Positions 54,748 to 63,530 of a stretch of DNA of 64,000 nt are shown one piece after another. Position 1 is the first letter of the stretch, and each line of letters opens with the position of its first letter. The stretch comes from Bacteriovorax sp. PP10 (GTDB lineage: Bacteria > Bdellovibrionota > Bacteriovoracia > Bacteriovoracales > Bacteriovoracaceae): contig NZ_JAYGJQ010000002.1 in assembly GCF_035013165.1 (NCBI RefSeq), forward strand, positions 1 to 64,000. The letters are read 5' to 3'. The translations under genes and the position numbers were made by a program. The notes under the pieces are model-generated. The model was given only the letters and a program-made list of their open reading frames with translations. It made no database searches and was not told the origin of the DNA.

Positions 54748-55773
54748 TTGTTTACTTATATCTTAAAAAGAATATTGATCATGATCCCAACTTTGCTTGG
54801 GGTCACGATCGTAACTTTCGCAATCATTAACCTTGCTCCTGGAAGTCCTATTGAACAACGAATTCAGCAAATGAAATTCGGTGGAATGGGTCATGAAGGT
54901 GCAGGCGGCAACAATAAAAGTAGCGGTGTTAGTCAGGAAGTTATTGAAGCGCTTAAGAAACAATACGGCTTCGATAAACCCGTTCACGTTCGTTACTGGA
55001 TCTGGTTAAAGAATATTTCACGTTTAGATTTCGGTGAAAGTTTCACTTATGAAGAACCGGTTCTCGACGTTATTACCAGCAAATTCCCGGTGTCTATACA
55101 GTTCGGGGTTATCTCACTAATCATGTCCTATCTGGTTTGTGTGGTCCTGGGTGTTTTAAAAGCAGTTAAACATGGAACAGCCTTCGACTACGTCTCAAGC
55201 TTCCTATTGTTTGTGTTTTATTCAATTCCTGGATTCATGCTCGCCATTCTCCTCATCGTTTATTTCGCCGGTGGAAGTTTCTTCAACTGGTTTCCGATGG
55301 GAGAGTTATATTCAGACAATTATTACGACCTGACTCTTTGGGGAAAAATCGTAGATCGCGTTCACCATTTTATCCTGCCATTAATTTGTTATATGATCGG
55401 ATCATTTACCGTTTTAACTATGCTTATGAAGAACTCTCTTTTAGATGAAATTAAAAGAGACTACATTCGTACAGCTAGAGCAAAAGGTGTTCCTGAGAAA
55501 ATGATTTATTTGAAACATGCTCTTAGAAATGCCCTTATCCCGATCGTTACTGGTATCGGTGGATTTCTTTCAGTATTCTTCGCCGGATCACTTCTATTAG
55601 AAAGTATTTTCCAGTTAGATGGAATCGGTCTTCTTAGTTACAAATCAATTCTTCAAAGGGACTACAACGTCATTATGGGATTGATTTTTATTCAAAGTGT
55701 ACTGATGCTGCTTGGAAATTTACTGAGCGATCTTGCCTATGTTGCTGTTGACCCAAGGATTGATTTCAAATGA
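54748..55773 (+). CDS. Peptide ABC transporter permease, YejB-like
   Basis: The 341-residue permease has six membrane helices and the coupling EAA motif near residue 235 (DYIRTARAKGVPEKMIYLKH). The first periplasmic loop has an insertion with IEQRIQQMKFGG and GFDKP, as in YejB of the microcin C/peptide importer. The start is TTG at 54748 after AGAGG. It overlaps the next permease gene by 4 bp. Confidence 0.88.
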   Translation: MFTYILKRILIMIPTLLGVTIVTFAIINLAPGSPIEQRIQQMKFGGMGHEGAGGNNKSSGVSQEVIEALKKQYGFDKPVHVRYWIWLKNISRLDFGESFTYEEPVLDVITSKFPVSIQFGVISLIMSYLVCVVLGVLKAVKHGTAFDYVSSFLLFVFYSIPGFMLAILLIVYFAGGSFFNWFPMGELYSDNYYDLTLWGKIVDRVHHFILPLICYMIGSFTVLTMLMKNSLLDEIKRDYIRTARAKGVPEKMIYLKHALRNALIPIVTGIGGFLSVFFAGSLLLESIFQLDGIGLLSYKSILQRDYNVIMGLIFIQSVLMLLGNLLSDLAYVAVDPRIDFK

Positions 55774-56789
55774 TAGAACGATTATTAAAAAACGAGTTAA
55801 GTCGTAAACGTTGGAAAATTTTTAGAAAAAGTAAAACTGCAGTTTATTCTTCAGTGATTCTTTTCATACTTATCTGCGCTACTTTTCTTTCACCATTTTT
55901 AGCTAACAGCAAACCGTTGTACGTGAAGTACCATGGAGTTAGTTATTTCCCGATGTTTAAAGAATACTCTGCCGAAGATTTTGGCATCACAGATACAATC
56001 GATGTGAATTTCAGAGAACTAAAAATGGACAAGGGAGACTACTCTCTATGGCCAATCGTTCAATGGGATCCGTTTGAAAGTAACTCAAAAGTAGAGTCGT
56101 ACCCATCACCACCAAGTGAAACAAATTACTTTGGGACTGATGACCGTGGAAGAGATGTTTTCACAAGACTTCTTTATGGATTCAAATACAGTATCACTTA
56201 CGCTGTTGCCGTTTGGTTTATCTCACTAGTTATTGGAACAATTCTAGGTGGGACAATGGGATACTTCGGTGGGAAGGTCGACTTTGTTGGACAAAGAATT
56301 GTTGAAGTCCTGAGTACAGTTCCACAGTTCTTCTTATTGATTATTTTAATCTCTATCTTTTCGCCGTCGCTTTTTATGCTAGTCATGATTTCATGTATCT
56401 TTGCATGGATCGGGATTTCGTATTATATCCGCGGAGAGTTTTTAAAGAATAGAAATCGTGAATTCGTTGAGGCCGCGAGATCTCTTGGAGCTTCAAACTT
56501 CAAGATTATTTTTAAGCACATCCTTCCAAACTCACTGACACCAATTATTACGTTTGCACCTTTTACAATTGCAGCAGAAATCGTGGGCCTTGCTGCTCTT
56601 GATTACCTGGGTTTTGGTTTACAGGTTCCAACACCAAGTTGGGGAGAGCTTCTAGCTCAAGCACAAAAGAACTACACGATCGCTTGGTGGCTGGCATTTT
56701 ACCCGTCGCTTGCATTGTTCATTGTACTAACACTTCTGAACCTTATCGGTCAGGGCGTGAGAGATGCAATGGACCCGAACATGACTTAA
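55770..56789 (+). CDS. Peptide ABC transporter permease, YejE-like
   Basis: The 339-residue permease has an N-terminal helix followed by a periplasmic insert of ~90 residues (containing KYHGVSYFP and TNYFGTDDRGRDVFTRLLYG), as in YejE. The EAA motif FVEAARSLGASNFKIIFKHILPN is near residue 230 (key residues E-A-A-x3-G). The last helices and GLQVPTPSWGELL are typical. No YejF-type ATPase follows: the next gene is on the other strand. Confidence 0.88.
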   Translation: MIERLLKNELSRKRWKIFRKSKTAVYSSVILFILICATFLSPFLANSKPLYVKYHGVSYFPMFKEYSAEDFGITDTIDVNFRELKMDKGDYSLWPIVQWDPFESNSKVESYPSPPSETNYFGTDDRGRDVFTRLLYGFKYSITYAVAVWFISLVIGTILGGTMGYFGGKVDFVGQRIVEVLSTVPQFFLLIILISIFSPSLFMLVMISCIFAWIGISYYIRGEFLKNRNREFVEAARSLGASNFKIIFKHILPNSLTPIITFAPFTIAAEIVGLAALDYLGFGLQVPTPSWGELLAQAQKNYTIAWWLAFYPSLALFIVLTLLNLIGQGVRDAMDPNMT

Positions 56790-58610
56790 TTAAAAGATAT
56801 ATTTGAGACCAAGGGTGGCAGATCTGCCACCCGTCCCATAACCATAAATATCTTCATAATCCTTATTCAATATATTTCTGATTTTTGCATACGATGAAAA
56901 CTTCTCAGTGAAGTTGTAACTGTAATTCATGTTGAAGACGATATTTGAACCCAAGCTTACAGTGTTTCCAAGATTGTCGACGTCAGGTCTTTTTCCTGTG
57001 AAATCTCCTTCAACAGTCACTGCGTGCTTTTCTTGTTTGTAATTGAAGATTACTTTGGCATTGAAGTTCGGACGGCGTGCGAGCTTTTGTTTTGCTGTTA
57101 AGTCACGAGCACTCATCCATGTGGTTGCGATTCCTAAATTCATATCAGGAGAAAGAGTCGTATCGAAAACGTTTTCAAAACCAATAATGCGAGCTCTGCC
57201 GCGGTTTTGATTAACGAAAGTGACTGGATCATAACTTAGGCGATTATCGATTTCAGTATAGAAAAGTGTCGCTGTATTCACATGAATAACAAATGGGATT
57301 TCAAAACCAACTTCAGCTGACTGGCTTTCTTCAGGGGTAAGATTTTTATTTCCATAAGTCGGGTCATATAATTGATTTAAACTTGGAGCGCGAAATCCCG
57401 TAGAATAACTCATCTTTAGTAGAGCAGGGTCGAAGTTATGTAAGTAGGCCGCTTTATAAGTTAAGTGTTCACCGAAAGATTGATTGCTATCGACTCTGAC
57501 ACCCAGGTTGTAAATATTAGTATCAACTTCATACCTGTTATATAAAAACAAACTGGTGTTCTCGTTAGAGTTTTTAAGTTGATCTTCTTCGTGTTGATAA
57601 TCCAGATTTATATTTTGAGTCAGTCTGTCTGTCGTGTATTGAGTGTGATTAATCGCAACTGCGTTGATATCACCTTTAGAAGTTACAGCAGAAGAAGCAG
57701 GATTGGCGGTATCAGGAAGAACTCTTAATGTTCTATGATGCGTACTTCTTGTAAGGCTTAGTTGTGTTTCACCCTCCGACCAATTGTAATTGTAACCTGC
57801 TTTTAGGTAATGCTCTTCTGAGTTTTGTGAGTCATTAGGATCATCTTGTCCAGCTCCACCACCTTTATCCAGATCGGCCTCATCAAATACACCACGGTAA
57901 TTAAGAACCACTTCACTTTTTTCACCAAGGCCTTGATTTAATCCTGCACTAACTGTCGTCAGTTTTTGTCCGTCATCATCAGCATTTGGATTAACATTAA
58001 CATTCGCTGCAGAAAATCCTTTGGTCTTTAAATGATCAATACCAAAACTCATTGCCGTATTGTTTACTTTTTTCTGGACGTTTACAGCGCTGCTGAAAGT
58101 ATCGAATGTTCCATAATCAACTAGTGCTGATCCAGAAAAATTATTCTGCCCTTTTTTAGAAGTGATCAGGATCACTCCTCCAATAGCATTAGACCCGTAT
58201 AACAACCCTTGAGAGCCTTTTAAAATTTCAATGCGCTCAACATTGTTAAGACTCAATCGTCCCAGGTCAAACTGGCGATTTGGATTACTTGGATCATTCA
58301 TGATAATTCCATCAATGATCACTAGAGTGTGAGATGAATCACTCCCTCTAAGAAATAAACTTGTATTGGCGCCGAGTGGTCCTGATTGGGCCACCTTTAT
58401 GTCTGATTGAGTGCTGAGTAAGTCAGCAATTGATGTCGCTTTAGAAATTTCTTCTGTTTCAAAAACTTTAATATCAGAAGGGGATTTATCCAGAGAGCTC
58501 TTAATTCTATCGGCCGTAACTATGATTGTTGAGTCATCGGCGTGAGCAATTGAATGAGTGGTAAGAGTTAAGGCAATAAGGGCCAGGTGCGTGAGATTCT
58601 TTTCAAGCAT
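56790..58610 (-). CDS. btuB: TonB-dependent vitamin B12 receptor (BtuB-like)
   Basis: BtuB takes cobalamin across the outer membrane using TonB energy. The 606-residue product has a signal peptide cut near AHA. TonB-box-like STIIVTADR is near residue 27. The plug domain has LFLRGSDSSHTLVIIDGI and EILKGSQGLLYGSNAIGGVI (key residues R-G, I-D-G, Y-G). A barrel follows, ending ATLGLKYIF. GGAGG lies just before the ATG. The upstream leader holds a cobalamin riboswitch, which supports B12 as substrate over other TonB ligands. Confidence 0.9.
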   Translation of the reverse strand: MLEKNLTHLALIALTLTTHSIAHADDSTIIVTADRIKSSLDKSPSDIKVFETEEISKATSIADLLSTQSDIKVAQSGPLGANTSLFLRGSDSSHTLVIIDGIIMNDPSNPNRQFDLGRLSLNNVERIEILKGSQGLLYGSNAIGGVILITSKKGQNNFSGSALVDYGTFDTFSSAVNVQKKVNNTAMSFGIDHLKTKGFSAANVNVNPNADDDGQKLTTVSAGLNQGLGEKSEVVLNYRGVFDEADLDKGGGAGQDDPNDSQNSEEHYLKAGYNYNWSEGETQLSLTRSTHHRTLRVLPDTANPASSAVTSKGDINAVAINHTQYTTDRLTQNINLDYQHEEDQLKNSNENTSLFLYNRYEVDTNIYNLGVRVDSNQSFGEHLTYKAAYLHNFDPALLKMSYSTGFRAPSLNQLYDPTYGNKNLTPEESQSAEVGFEIPFVIHVNTATLFYTEIDNRLSYDPVTFVNQNRGRARIIGFENVFDTTLSPDMNLGIATTWMSARDLTAKQKLARRPNFNAKVIFNYKQEKHAVTVEGDFTGKRPDVDNLGNTVSLGSNIVFNMNYSYNFTEKFSSYAKIRNILNKDYEDIYGYGTGGRSATLGLKYIF

Positions 58611-58629
58611 GATTCCTCCTCGGGGTAAA

Positions 58630-58707
58630 TAAGAGATAAAAATGGATCGGGCTTTACCGTTGCGGGACAGCGTTGGAATCTCACCAACTTCACTAGATTT
58701 TTATCTT
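58630..58707 (-). ncRNA. Compact cobalamin riboswitch before btuB
   Basis: On the minus strand GATTCCAACGCTGTCCCGC (58662-58680) and AACGGTAAAGCCCGAT (58646-58661) match the conserved B12-riboswitch core. Closing stem P1 is AGATAAAAAT (from 58697-58706) with ATTTTTATCT (from 58634-58643). The RNA is short (about 73 nt), far below the usual ~200, so it is a compact variant. The B12-box part looks shortened. It ends about 20 nt before the btuB ATG and would act on expression when cobalamin binds. Confidence 0.85.
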
Positions 58708-58713
58708 GAACCT

Positions 58714-58741
58714 ATTATAGGGAAAGTATGAAGCTTTACAA
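58714..58741 (-). promoter_or_regulatory. btuB promoter
   Basis: Read on the minus strand, TTGTAA (58736-58741), 16-nt spacer, TATAAT (58714-58719, perfect). The start point falls near 58707, just before the riboswitch P1. The -35 overlaps the -35 of the divergent btuF promoter. Confidence 0.65.
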
Positions 58742-58763
58742 TAAAAATGAGGGCGCTTAGACT
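58735..58763 (+). promoter_or_regulatory. btuF promoter, leaderless mRNA predicted
   Basis: TTTACA (58735-58740, five of six), 17-nt spacer, TAGACT (58758-58763, four of six). The -10 ends 7 nt before the btuF ATG at 58770 and no Shine-Dalgarno is present. The two back-to-back promoters share the -35 region. Confidence 0.5.
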
Positions 58764-58769
58764 TTTTAG

Positions 58770-59825
58770 ATGAAATCAATTTTACTTATTTTGGGTTTAT
58801 TCACGACGATGACAGCAATGGCGCTTGATTGTGAATCTCAAAAACCCATGAGTGAGTATAAACCTCGTTACGCTAAACTCTTTTTTATTAAGTATTATAA
58901 AGATTTTAAAATTGTTGATTCTGTTAATGATCATTTTATTGTGACTGATAAAAAACTTAGTTGTACGACGAAACTTCCAGTTATGTCTTCTAAGGTTGAG
59001 CGCTTTGTCGCAACTTCGACCACTCATATTCCTTTTTTAAAAGTCTTCTCTCTGGAAAAAACATTAATTGGTTTTCAGGGAGTAAATTATATTTTTGATC
59101 CGACTCTTCGTGCTCAAAATATCAGAAATATTAATTATCAGATGAATCCTGAAGAGCTTATCTCTCTTAAGGCCGATCTGGTGATGGCCTATGCTGCGAA
59201 CATCTCTTCTGAGAAAAGACTTAATGATTTAAGACAACTTCAGATCCCGATCGTTCTTAACCGCGACTTTCAAGAGCAGCATCCATTAGCAAGAGCAGAG
59301 TGGATTGTTTTTTCAGCATTATTTTTTTCAAAAGACCTGGAAGCTCAAAAGATCTTTAAAGATATCGAAGTTAATTACTTAAAAATAAAAAATGAAATCA
59401 AGAAAACCAAACCAGTCATCCTGGTTGGTGACATTCAAAATGGAAAGTGGGCAACGTGTGGTGGGCTTAGTGACCTGGCCATCTTAATCAATGATGCCGG
59501 CGGAACTCTTTTATTAGACCGCAAAAATCCCGAGACTCAATACTTTCCTCTAGAAAATGTCCTTTCCATGAAAGAAGTCCCACAGATCTGGCTTTCACAA
59601 AATACCTGGGAAAATAAGACTAAGATCACAGCTGACCCAAGATATAATCGTTTTAGTAAGATTTCAGTTTATAATAATAACAAATTGCTCAATGCTGCTG
59701 GATTTAACGACTACTGGGAAACAGGTCTCTCAAGACCCGATCTTTTATTAAAGGATCTCTATAGTATTTTTCATCCAGAAAAAAACCTCAACCCGAAGCT
59801 AGTTTGGTATAAAGAATTAAAATGA
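58770..59825 (+). CDS. btuF: Cobalamin ABC transporter substrate-binding protein (BtuF-like)
   Basis: The 351-residue periplasmic protein has a signal peptide (cut near MAMA). It matches class III binding proteins (BtuF/FhuD): two domains joined by a helix, with ISLKADLVMAYAAN and IPIVLNRDF in the first, and TCGGLSDLAILINDAGGTLLL (key residues G-x-x-D-L-x-x-x-A-G-G) in the second. The following permease and ATPase overlap it. Cobalamin specificity is inferred from the divergent btuB and riboswitch; an iron-siderophore role would be the alternative. Confidence 0.75.
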   Translation: MKSILLILGLFTTMTAMALDCESQKPMSEYKPRYAKLFFIKYYKDFKIVDSVNDHFIVTDKKLSCTTKLPVMSSKVERFVATSTTHIPFLKVFSLEKTLIGFQGVNYIFDPTLRAQNIRNINYQMNPEELISLKADLVMAYAANISSEKRLNDLRQLQIPIVLNRDFQEQHPLARAEWIVFSALFFSKDLEAQKIFKDIEVNYLKIKNEIKKTKPVILVGDIQNGKWATCGGLSDLAILINDAGGTLLLDRKNPETQYFPLENVLSMKEVPQIWLSQNTWENKTKITADPRYNRFSKISVYNNNKLLNAAGFNDYWETGLSRPDLLLKDLYSIFHPEKNLNPKLVWYKELK

Positions 59826-60775
59826 GACCATTAATTACGATATTTAGTTTTTTATTGATAACAGGGCTACTGTCGCTGGTTCTGTTTGCTTATGGCGATG
59901 CTGGATTCACTTTAAGCAATGAAGTCGTTTTATGGCAGCTTCGTTTTCCTAAAATAATTGTCGCAATCATGGCCGGCGGAATGCTTGCTTCATCTGGACT
60001 TTTGTTACAAGTCTTTTTCCAAAACCCATTAGCCGGCCCAGATCTTTTAGGGATTAATGCTGGTTCGTGTTTAGGTGTGGCCATTGCCATTATGGGAGCA
60101 AGTTTTATCCCTGCTGGTTTAGTTGAAATCAGCCAACCAGTCATGGCGATGTTGGGTGCACTTGCTGTTTTTTTAATTTTAGGATTTTTAGTTCAAAAGA
60201 ACTTAAGCCGCATCAGTTTACTAATCTTAGGATTACTAATTGCGAATTTTACTTCAAGTTTCATAAGCATCCTCGTAAGTATGACTCCAAGTCTGCAAGT
60301 AAAAAATTTTTTAGTTTGGTCGATGGGAAGCTTTCAGGGCTTAACGATTGTTGAACTTCCATTGTTTGTAACACTGGCCTCGATTGGCCTAGTTTCAATG
60401 TTATTTCTTCCTAAGAAATTAAATCAATTTATCATTGGTGAAAATTACGCAAAAAGCATGGGAGTCAATGTTCGCACCTTTAAAATCATCTTGATTTTAA
60501 TTTGCTCATACCTGGTTGCGATTGTAACAGCTTATTGTGGGCCAATTGGTTTCATTGGAATCATCGCTCCTCATATCGCGAGATCATTTATTAAAAGAAG
60601 TGATATCAGCTTAGTTATGCCAGCGGTCTTTCTAGTGGGAAGTATTCTCGCATTATTTACAGAACTCATCTTAATCATCACAAGTCCATACTCGCTGACA
60701 ACCAATTCGATTCTCGGATTAATTGGAGCTCCTTTAATTGCAATCTACTTGTATAAAGAAAGGAGAATGCTGTGA
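59822..60775 (+). CDS. btuC: Cobalamin ABC transporter permease (BtuC/FecCD family)
   Basis: The 317-residue inner-membrane permease has about ten helices. FecCD markers are LWQLRFPKIIVAIMAGGMLA, SGLLLQVFFQNPLAGPDLLG and CGPIGFIGIIAPHIAR, typical of BtuC. It overlaps btuF by 4 bp (ATGA) and btuD by 4 bp (GTGA), so the three form one operon with coupled translation. Confidence 0.85.
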   Translation: MRPLITIFSFLLITGLLSLVLFAYGDAGFTLSNEVVLWQLRFPKIIVAIMAGGMLASSGLLLQVFFQNPLAGPDLLGINAGSCLGVAIAIMGASFIPAGLVEISQPVMAMLGALAVFLILGFLVQKNLSRISLLILGLLIANFTSSFISILVSMTPSLQVKNFLVWSMGSFQGLTIVELPLFVTLASIGLVSMLFLPKKLNQFIIGENYAKSMGVNVRTFKIILILICSYLVAIVTAYCGPIGFIGIIAPHIARSFIKRSDISLVMPAVFLVGSILALFTELILIITSPYSLTTNSILGLIGAPLIAIYLYKERRML

Positions 60776-61485
60776 TTGAATTTAAAAACCTTTCAGTAGG
60801 TTTTAACAACAAAGTAGTTCTCTCAAACCTAGAAGGCGAAATTGCAGAAGGGAAGTTGATTGCTCTAATGGGAATCAATGGAGTAGGGAAAAGCTGCTTT
60901 TTAAAAACCATGACGACGATTAATCCACCAATCAGTGGTGAGTTTAAAATCGACGGTAAGGCAGTTAATGAATTTTCCAATCTAGAAATGGCAAAAATCA
61001 TGGCCGTGGTTTTAACTGATAAAATCCAGGCAGACTTTCTAAAAGTTGAAGAGTTAATAAGACTAGGCAGATCACCACATACAAACTTCTGGGGTGGGCT
61101 ATCTGAAAATGATAATCAGACAATGGATGATGTTGTTAAGCTCTTAAAGATTGAATCAATCTACGACAGATACTTTTCTGACCTAAGTGATGGGCAAAAA
61201 CAAAAAGTGCTTCTGGCACGTGCTTTAGTCCAAGGGCCTCGTTACTTGTTTCTTGATGAACCTACAACATATCTTGATATCCCTTCGAAAATCGAATTGA
61301 TGAAGATTCTAAAAATCATCAGCCATGAAAAGAAGATGGGAGTGTTTTTTAGCACTCACGATTTAAATTTAGTTGAAGATGTTGTCGATGAGATCTGGCT
61401 GCTTGACTCTGAAGGTGTCCTTCATAAGAAAAACCCTGCAGATATGCATCTATCAGGGCTTTTACAAAAGAACTTTAATATTTAA
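60772..61485 (+). CDS. btuD: Cobalamin ABC transporter ATPase (BtuD-like)
   Basis: The 237-residue ATPase powers the BtuC permease. Walker A is GINGVGKS near residue 35, the signature is LSDGQKQKVLLARAL near residue 140, and Walker B is YLFLDEPTTYLD near residue 160, followed by the His switch STHDLN. Start is GTG at 60772, with AAGGAG upstream. The stop overlaps that of the convergent htrA gene by 4 bp. Confidence 0.85.
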   Translation: MIEFKNLSVGFNNKVVLSNLEGEIAEGKLIALMGINGVGKSCFLKTMTTINPPISGEFKIDGKAVNEFSNLEMAKIMAVVLTDKIQADFLKVEELIRLGRSPHTNFWGGLSENDNQTMDDVVKLLKIESIYDRYFSDLSDGQKQKVLLARALVQGPRYLFLDEPTTYLDIPSKIELMKILKIISHEKKMGVFFSTHDLNLVEDVVDEIWLLDSEGVLHKKNPADMHLSGLLQKNFNI

Positions 61486-62552
61486 ATTTGAACTAGAGTG
61501 ATGTCTACCAGTTTAGGTTTTCCATCGCGGATGATTTTAACTTTAATCTTATCGCCAATTTTATATTTATTAACTGTTGAGTATAAATCATCATATGATT
61601 TAATTTCATCGTTATTGATTCCTACAATCACGTCACCAATATAATACTGTCCACGGCGGTCTCTCGTAATACCTTGCAGACCAGCTTTTGAAGCAGGACC
61701 TTTTGGATCAACAAACTTCACCATGACACCTTCTTGTAGGCCAAAACGAGCAGCATATTGCTCTTCTAAAACCGCAACTCCGAGTCCCGGACGATTCACT
61801 CTTCCGTATTGAATAAGTTGAGGGACAACATCTTTAACAATGTTGACTGGAATCGCAAAACCAAGACCCGCACTTGCTTGAGATCCACCGGCATTGAAGA
61901 TCATTGTATTGATCCCAATTAATCTTCCTTGTGAGTCTAATAAAGCTCCACCAGAGTTACCCGGGTTAATGGAAGCATCCGTTTGAATCATTCCATTAAT
62001 CGAAACACCACCGTAACCTTTAATCTTTCTATCAAGAGCAGAAACAGATCCAGTTGTTAACGTGTGATCAAGTCCTAAAGGGTTACCGATCGCCAGAGCT
62101 TTTTGTCCTACTAATAAACCTTTTGAATCACCACGAGGAATTGATTTTAAATTTTTTGGAATTTCTTCAAGCTTTAAAACAGCGAGATCGTTTTTTGGAT
62201 CACCACCAACAAGCTTCGCGCGGTATTGTTTTTTATCTTCACGGAAAGAAACGATGAAAGCATCTCCGCCTTCAACAACATGGTAGTTCGTCACGATATG
62301 ACCGGCACTATCCCAAACTAATCCAGAACCCATTCCGGCCTGAACTTCGGTTGCATCCATATCGAAAAAACCTTTAGTCTTTCTCAGGTTCGAAACGTTG
62401 ACTACGGAATCTGCCGTATTTTGAAATACACTAATCGAATTTCTTTCGCTCTCAATCAGCATTGAGGCTTCTTTTATGGGTTTTGCCTGCTGTGAAAACG
62501 CTGGACTGGCAAAGGCCATTGATAAAACGACTAAAAGACTTAACTTCATCAT
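61482..62552 (-). CDS. htrA: Periplasmic HtrA/DegP-family serine protease
   Basis: HtrA proteases remove damaged envelope proteins. The start is at 62552, after AAGGAGG; the frame is open further upstream. The signal peptide is cut near AFS/QQA. The catalytic triad is His91 (TNYHVVEG), Asp122 (KNDLAVLKL) and Ser200 (NPGNSGGAL). One PDZ domain follows (residues about 260-355) with GIRPGLGVAVLEEQ-like binding loop. At 356 residues with one PDZ it resembles DegS or a small DegP. It is divergent from psd, with 69 bp between the starts. Confidence 0.93.
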   Translation of the reverse strand: MMKLSLLVVLSMAFASPAFSQQAKPIKEASMLIESERNSISVFQNTADSVVNVSNLRKTKGFFDMDATEVQAGMGSGLVWDSAGHIVTNYHVVEGGDAFIVSFREDKKQYRAKLVGGDPKNDLAVLKLEEIPKNLKSIPRGDSKGLLVGQKALAIGNPLGLDHTLTTGSVSALDRKIKGYGGVSINGMIQTDASINPGNSGGALLDSQGRLIGINTMIFNAGGSQASAGLGFAIPVNIVKDVVPQLIQYGRVNRPGLGVAVLEEQYAARFGLQEGVMVKFVDPKGPASKAGLQGITRDRRGQYYIGDVIVGINNDEIKSYDDLYSTVNKYKIGDKIKVKIIRDGKPKLVDITLVQI

Positions 62553-62621
62553 GAACTCCTCCTTGCATCGAATGTACTCTATAGATATAATCCCGGAAGA
62601 CTTTTTGATCAAGAGGCCATT

Positions 62622-63530
62622 ATGGAAATTAAATTTTTTAATCGTGTTACAGGTAAAGAAGACATTGAAATGGTCTATGGTGACAAGTTCATCGAATGGC
62701 TTTATGAATCAACTAGCGGAAAGAGTTTATCGACACTTATCTGCAAAGCGCCGCTCAGCAAATTTTATGGAGCGCTTCAAGACTTTCCTTTAAGTCAGCA
62801 AAAAGTCGCACCGTTTATTAAAAAATTTAATATTAAAATGGAAGATTATCTTCCTGAAGATGGAAGATCAGAAAAATCTCCATACTCTTCTTTTAATCAG
62901 TTTTTTATCCGTCGTTTCCGCCCAGGAAGACGTCCAATCGTACAGGCCCCTCAAGAGATGGCCGCATTTAGTGAAGCCCGTTATTTCGGCTATGAAAGCG
63001 TTAGAGACGATGAAACTGTTCCGGTTAAAGGATTCAATTTAAAACCTAAGGCACTTCTGGCCAACACGAAGTGGGAAAAAACTTTTGAAGATGGGCCGCT
63101 GCTTTTAGCTCGTCTTTGTCCGGTTGATTATCACCGCTATCACTACCCAGATGACGGAAGTATTGTAGATGACTATAGAGTAAGTGGACTTTATCACTCA
63201 GTGAATCCATTGGCGCTAAAATCAAAACAAGATATTTTAATCACTAACGAAAGACACGTAACGATTATCGACACTGTGAATTTCGGAAAGCTTGCTTACA
63301 TCGAAGTCGGTGCTATTTGTGTTGGAAAAATTATTCAATCAAAACCACTTGATAAAGGCAGAGCTTTTGCCCGCGGTGAAGAAAAAGGTTATTTCTTATT
63401 TGGCGGATCAACAGTGATCGTTGTTGGTGAAAAAGGAAAGTGGAAGCCGAGTGCTGATATTTTAGAAAATACGAAAAAAGGAATGGAGACTTATCTTCAT
63501 TTAGGAATGACTGTCGCCAATAAGGGATAG
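62622..63530 (+). CDS. psd: Phosphatidylserine decarboxylase, catalytically intact
   Basis: Psd makes phosphatidylethanolamine from the product of PssA. The 302-residue proenzyme has FNQFFIRRFRPGRRPI near residue 91. The catalytic His lies in CPVDYHRYHYP (His171 or His174) and the self-cleavage motif is FGGST (260-264; Ser263 gives the pyruvoyl group). The first acidic position is a Glu (FSEAR) rather than the usual Asp, a conservative change. AAGAGG precedes the ATG. The 3' end overlaps the convergent gene by 34 bp. Confidence 0.92.
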   Translation: MEIKFFNRVTGKEDIEMVYGDKFIEWLYESTSGKSLSTLICKAPLSKFYGALQDFPLSQQKVAPFIKKFNIKMEDYLPEDGRSEKSPYSSFNQFFIRRFRPGRRPIVQAPQEMAAFSEARYFGYESVRDDETVPVKGFNLKPKALLANTKWEKTFEDGPLLLARLCPVDYHRYHYPDDGSIVDDYRVSGLYHSVNPLALKSKQDILITNERHVTIIDTVNFGKLAYIEVGAICVGKIIQSKPLDKGRAFARGEEKGYFLFGGSTVIVVGEKGKWKPSADILENTKKGMETYLHLGMTVANKG

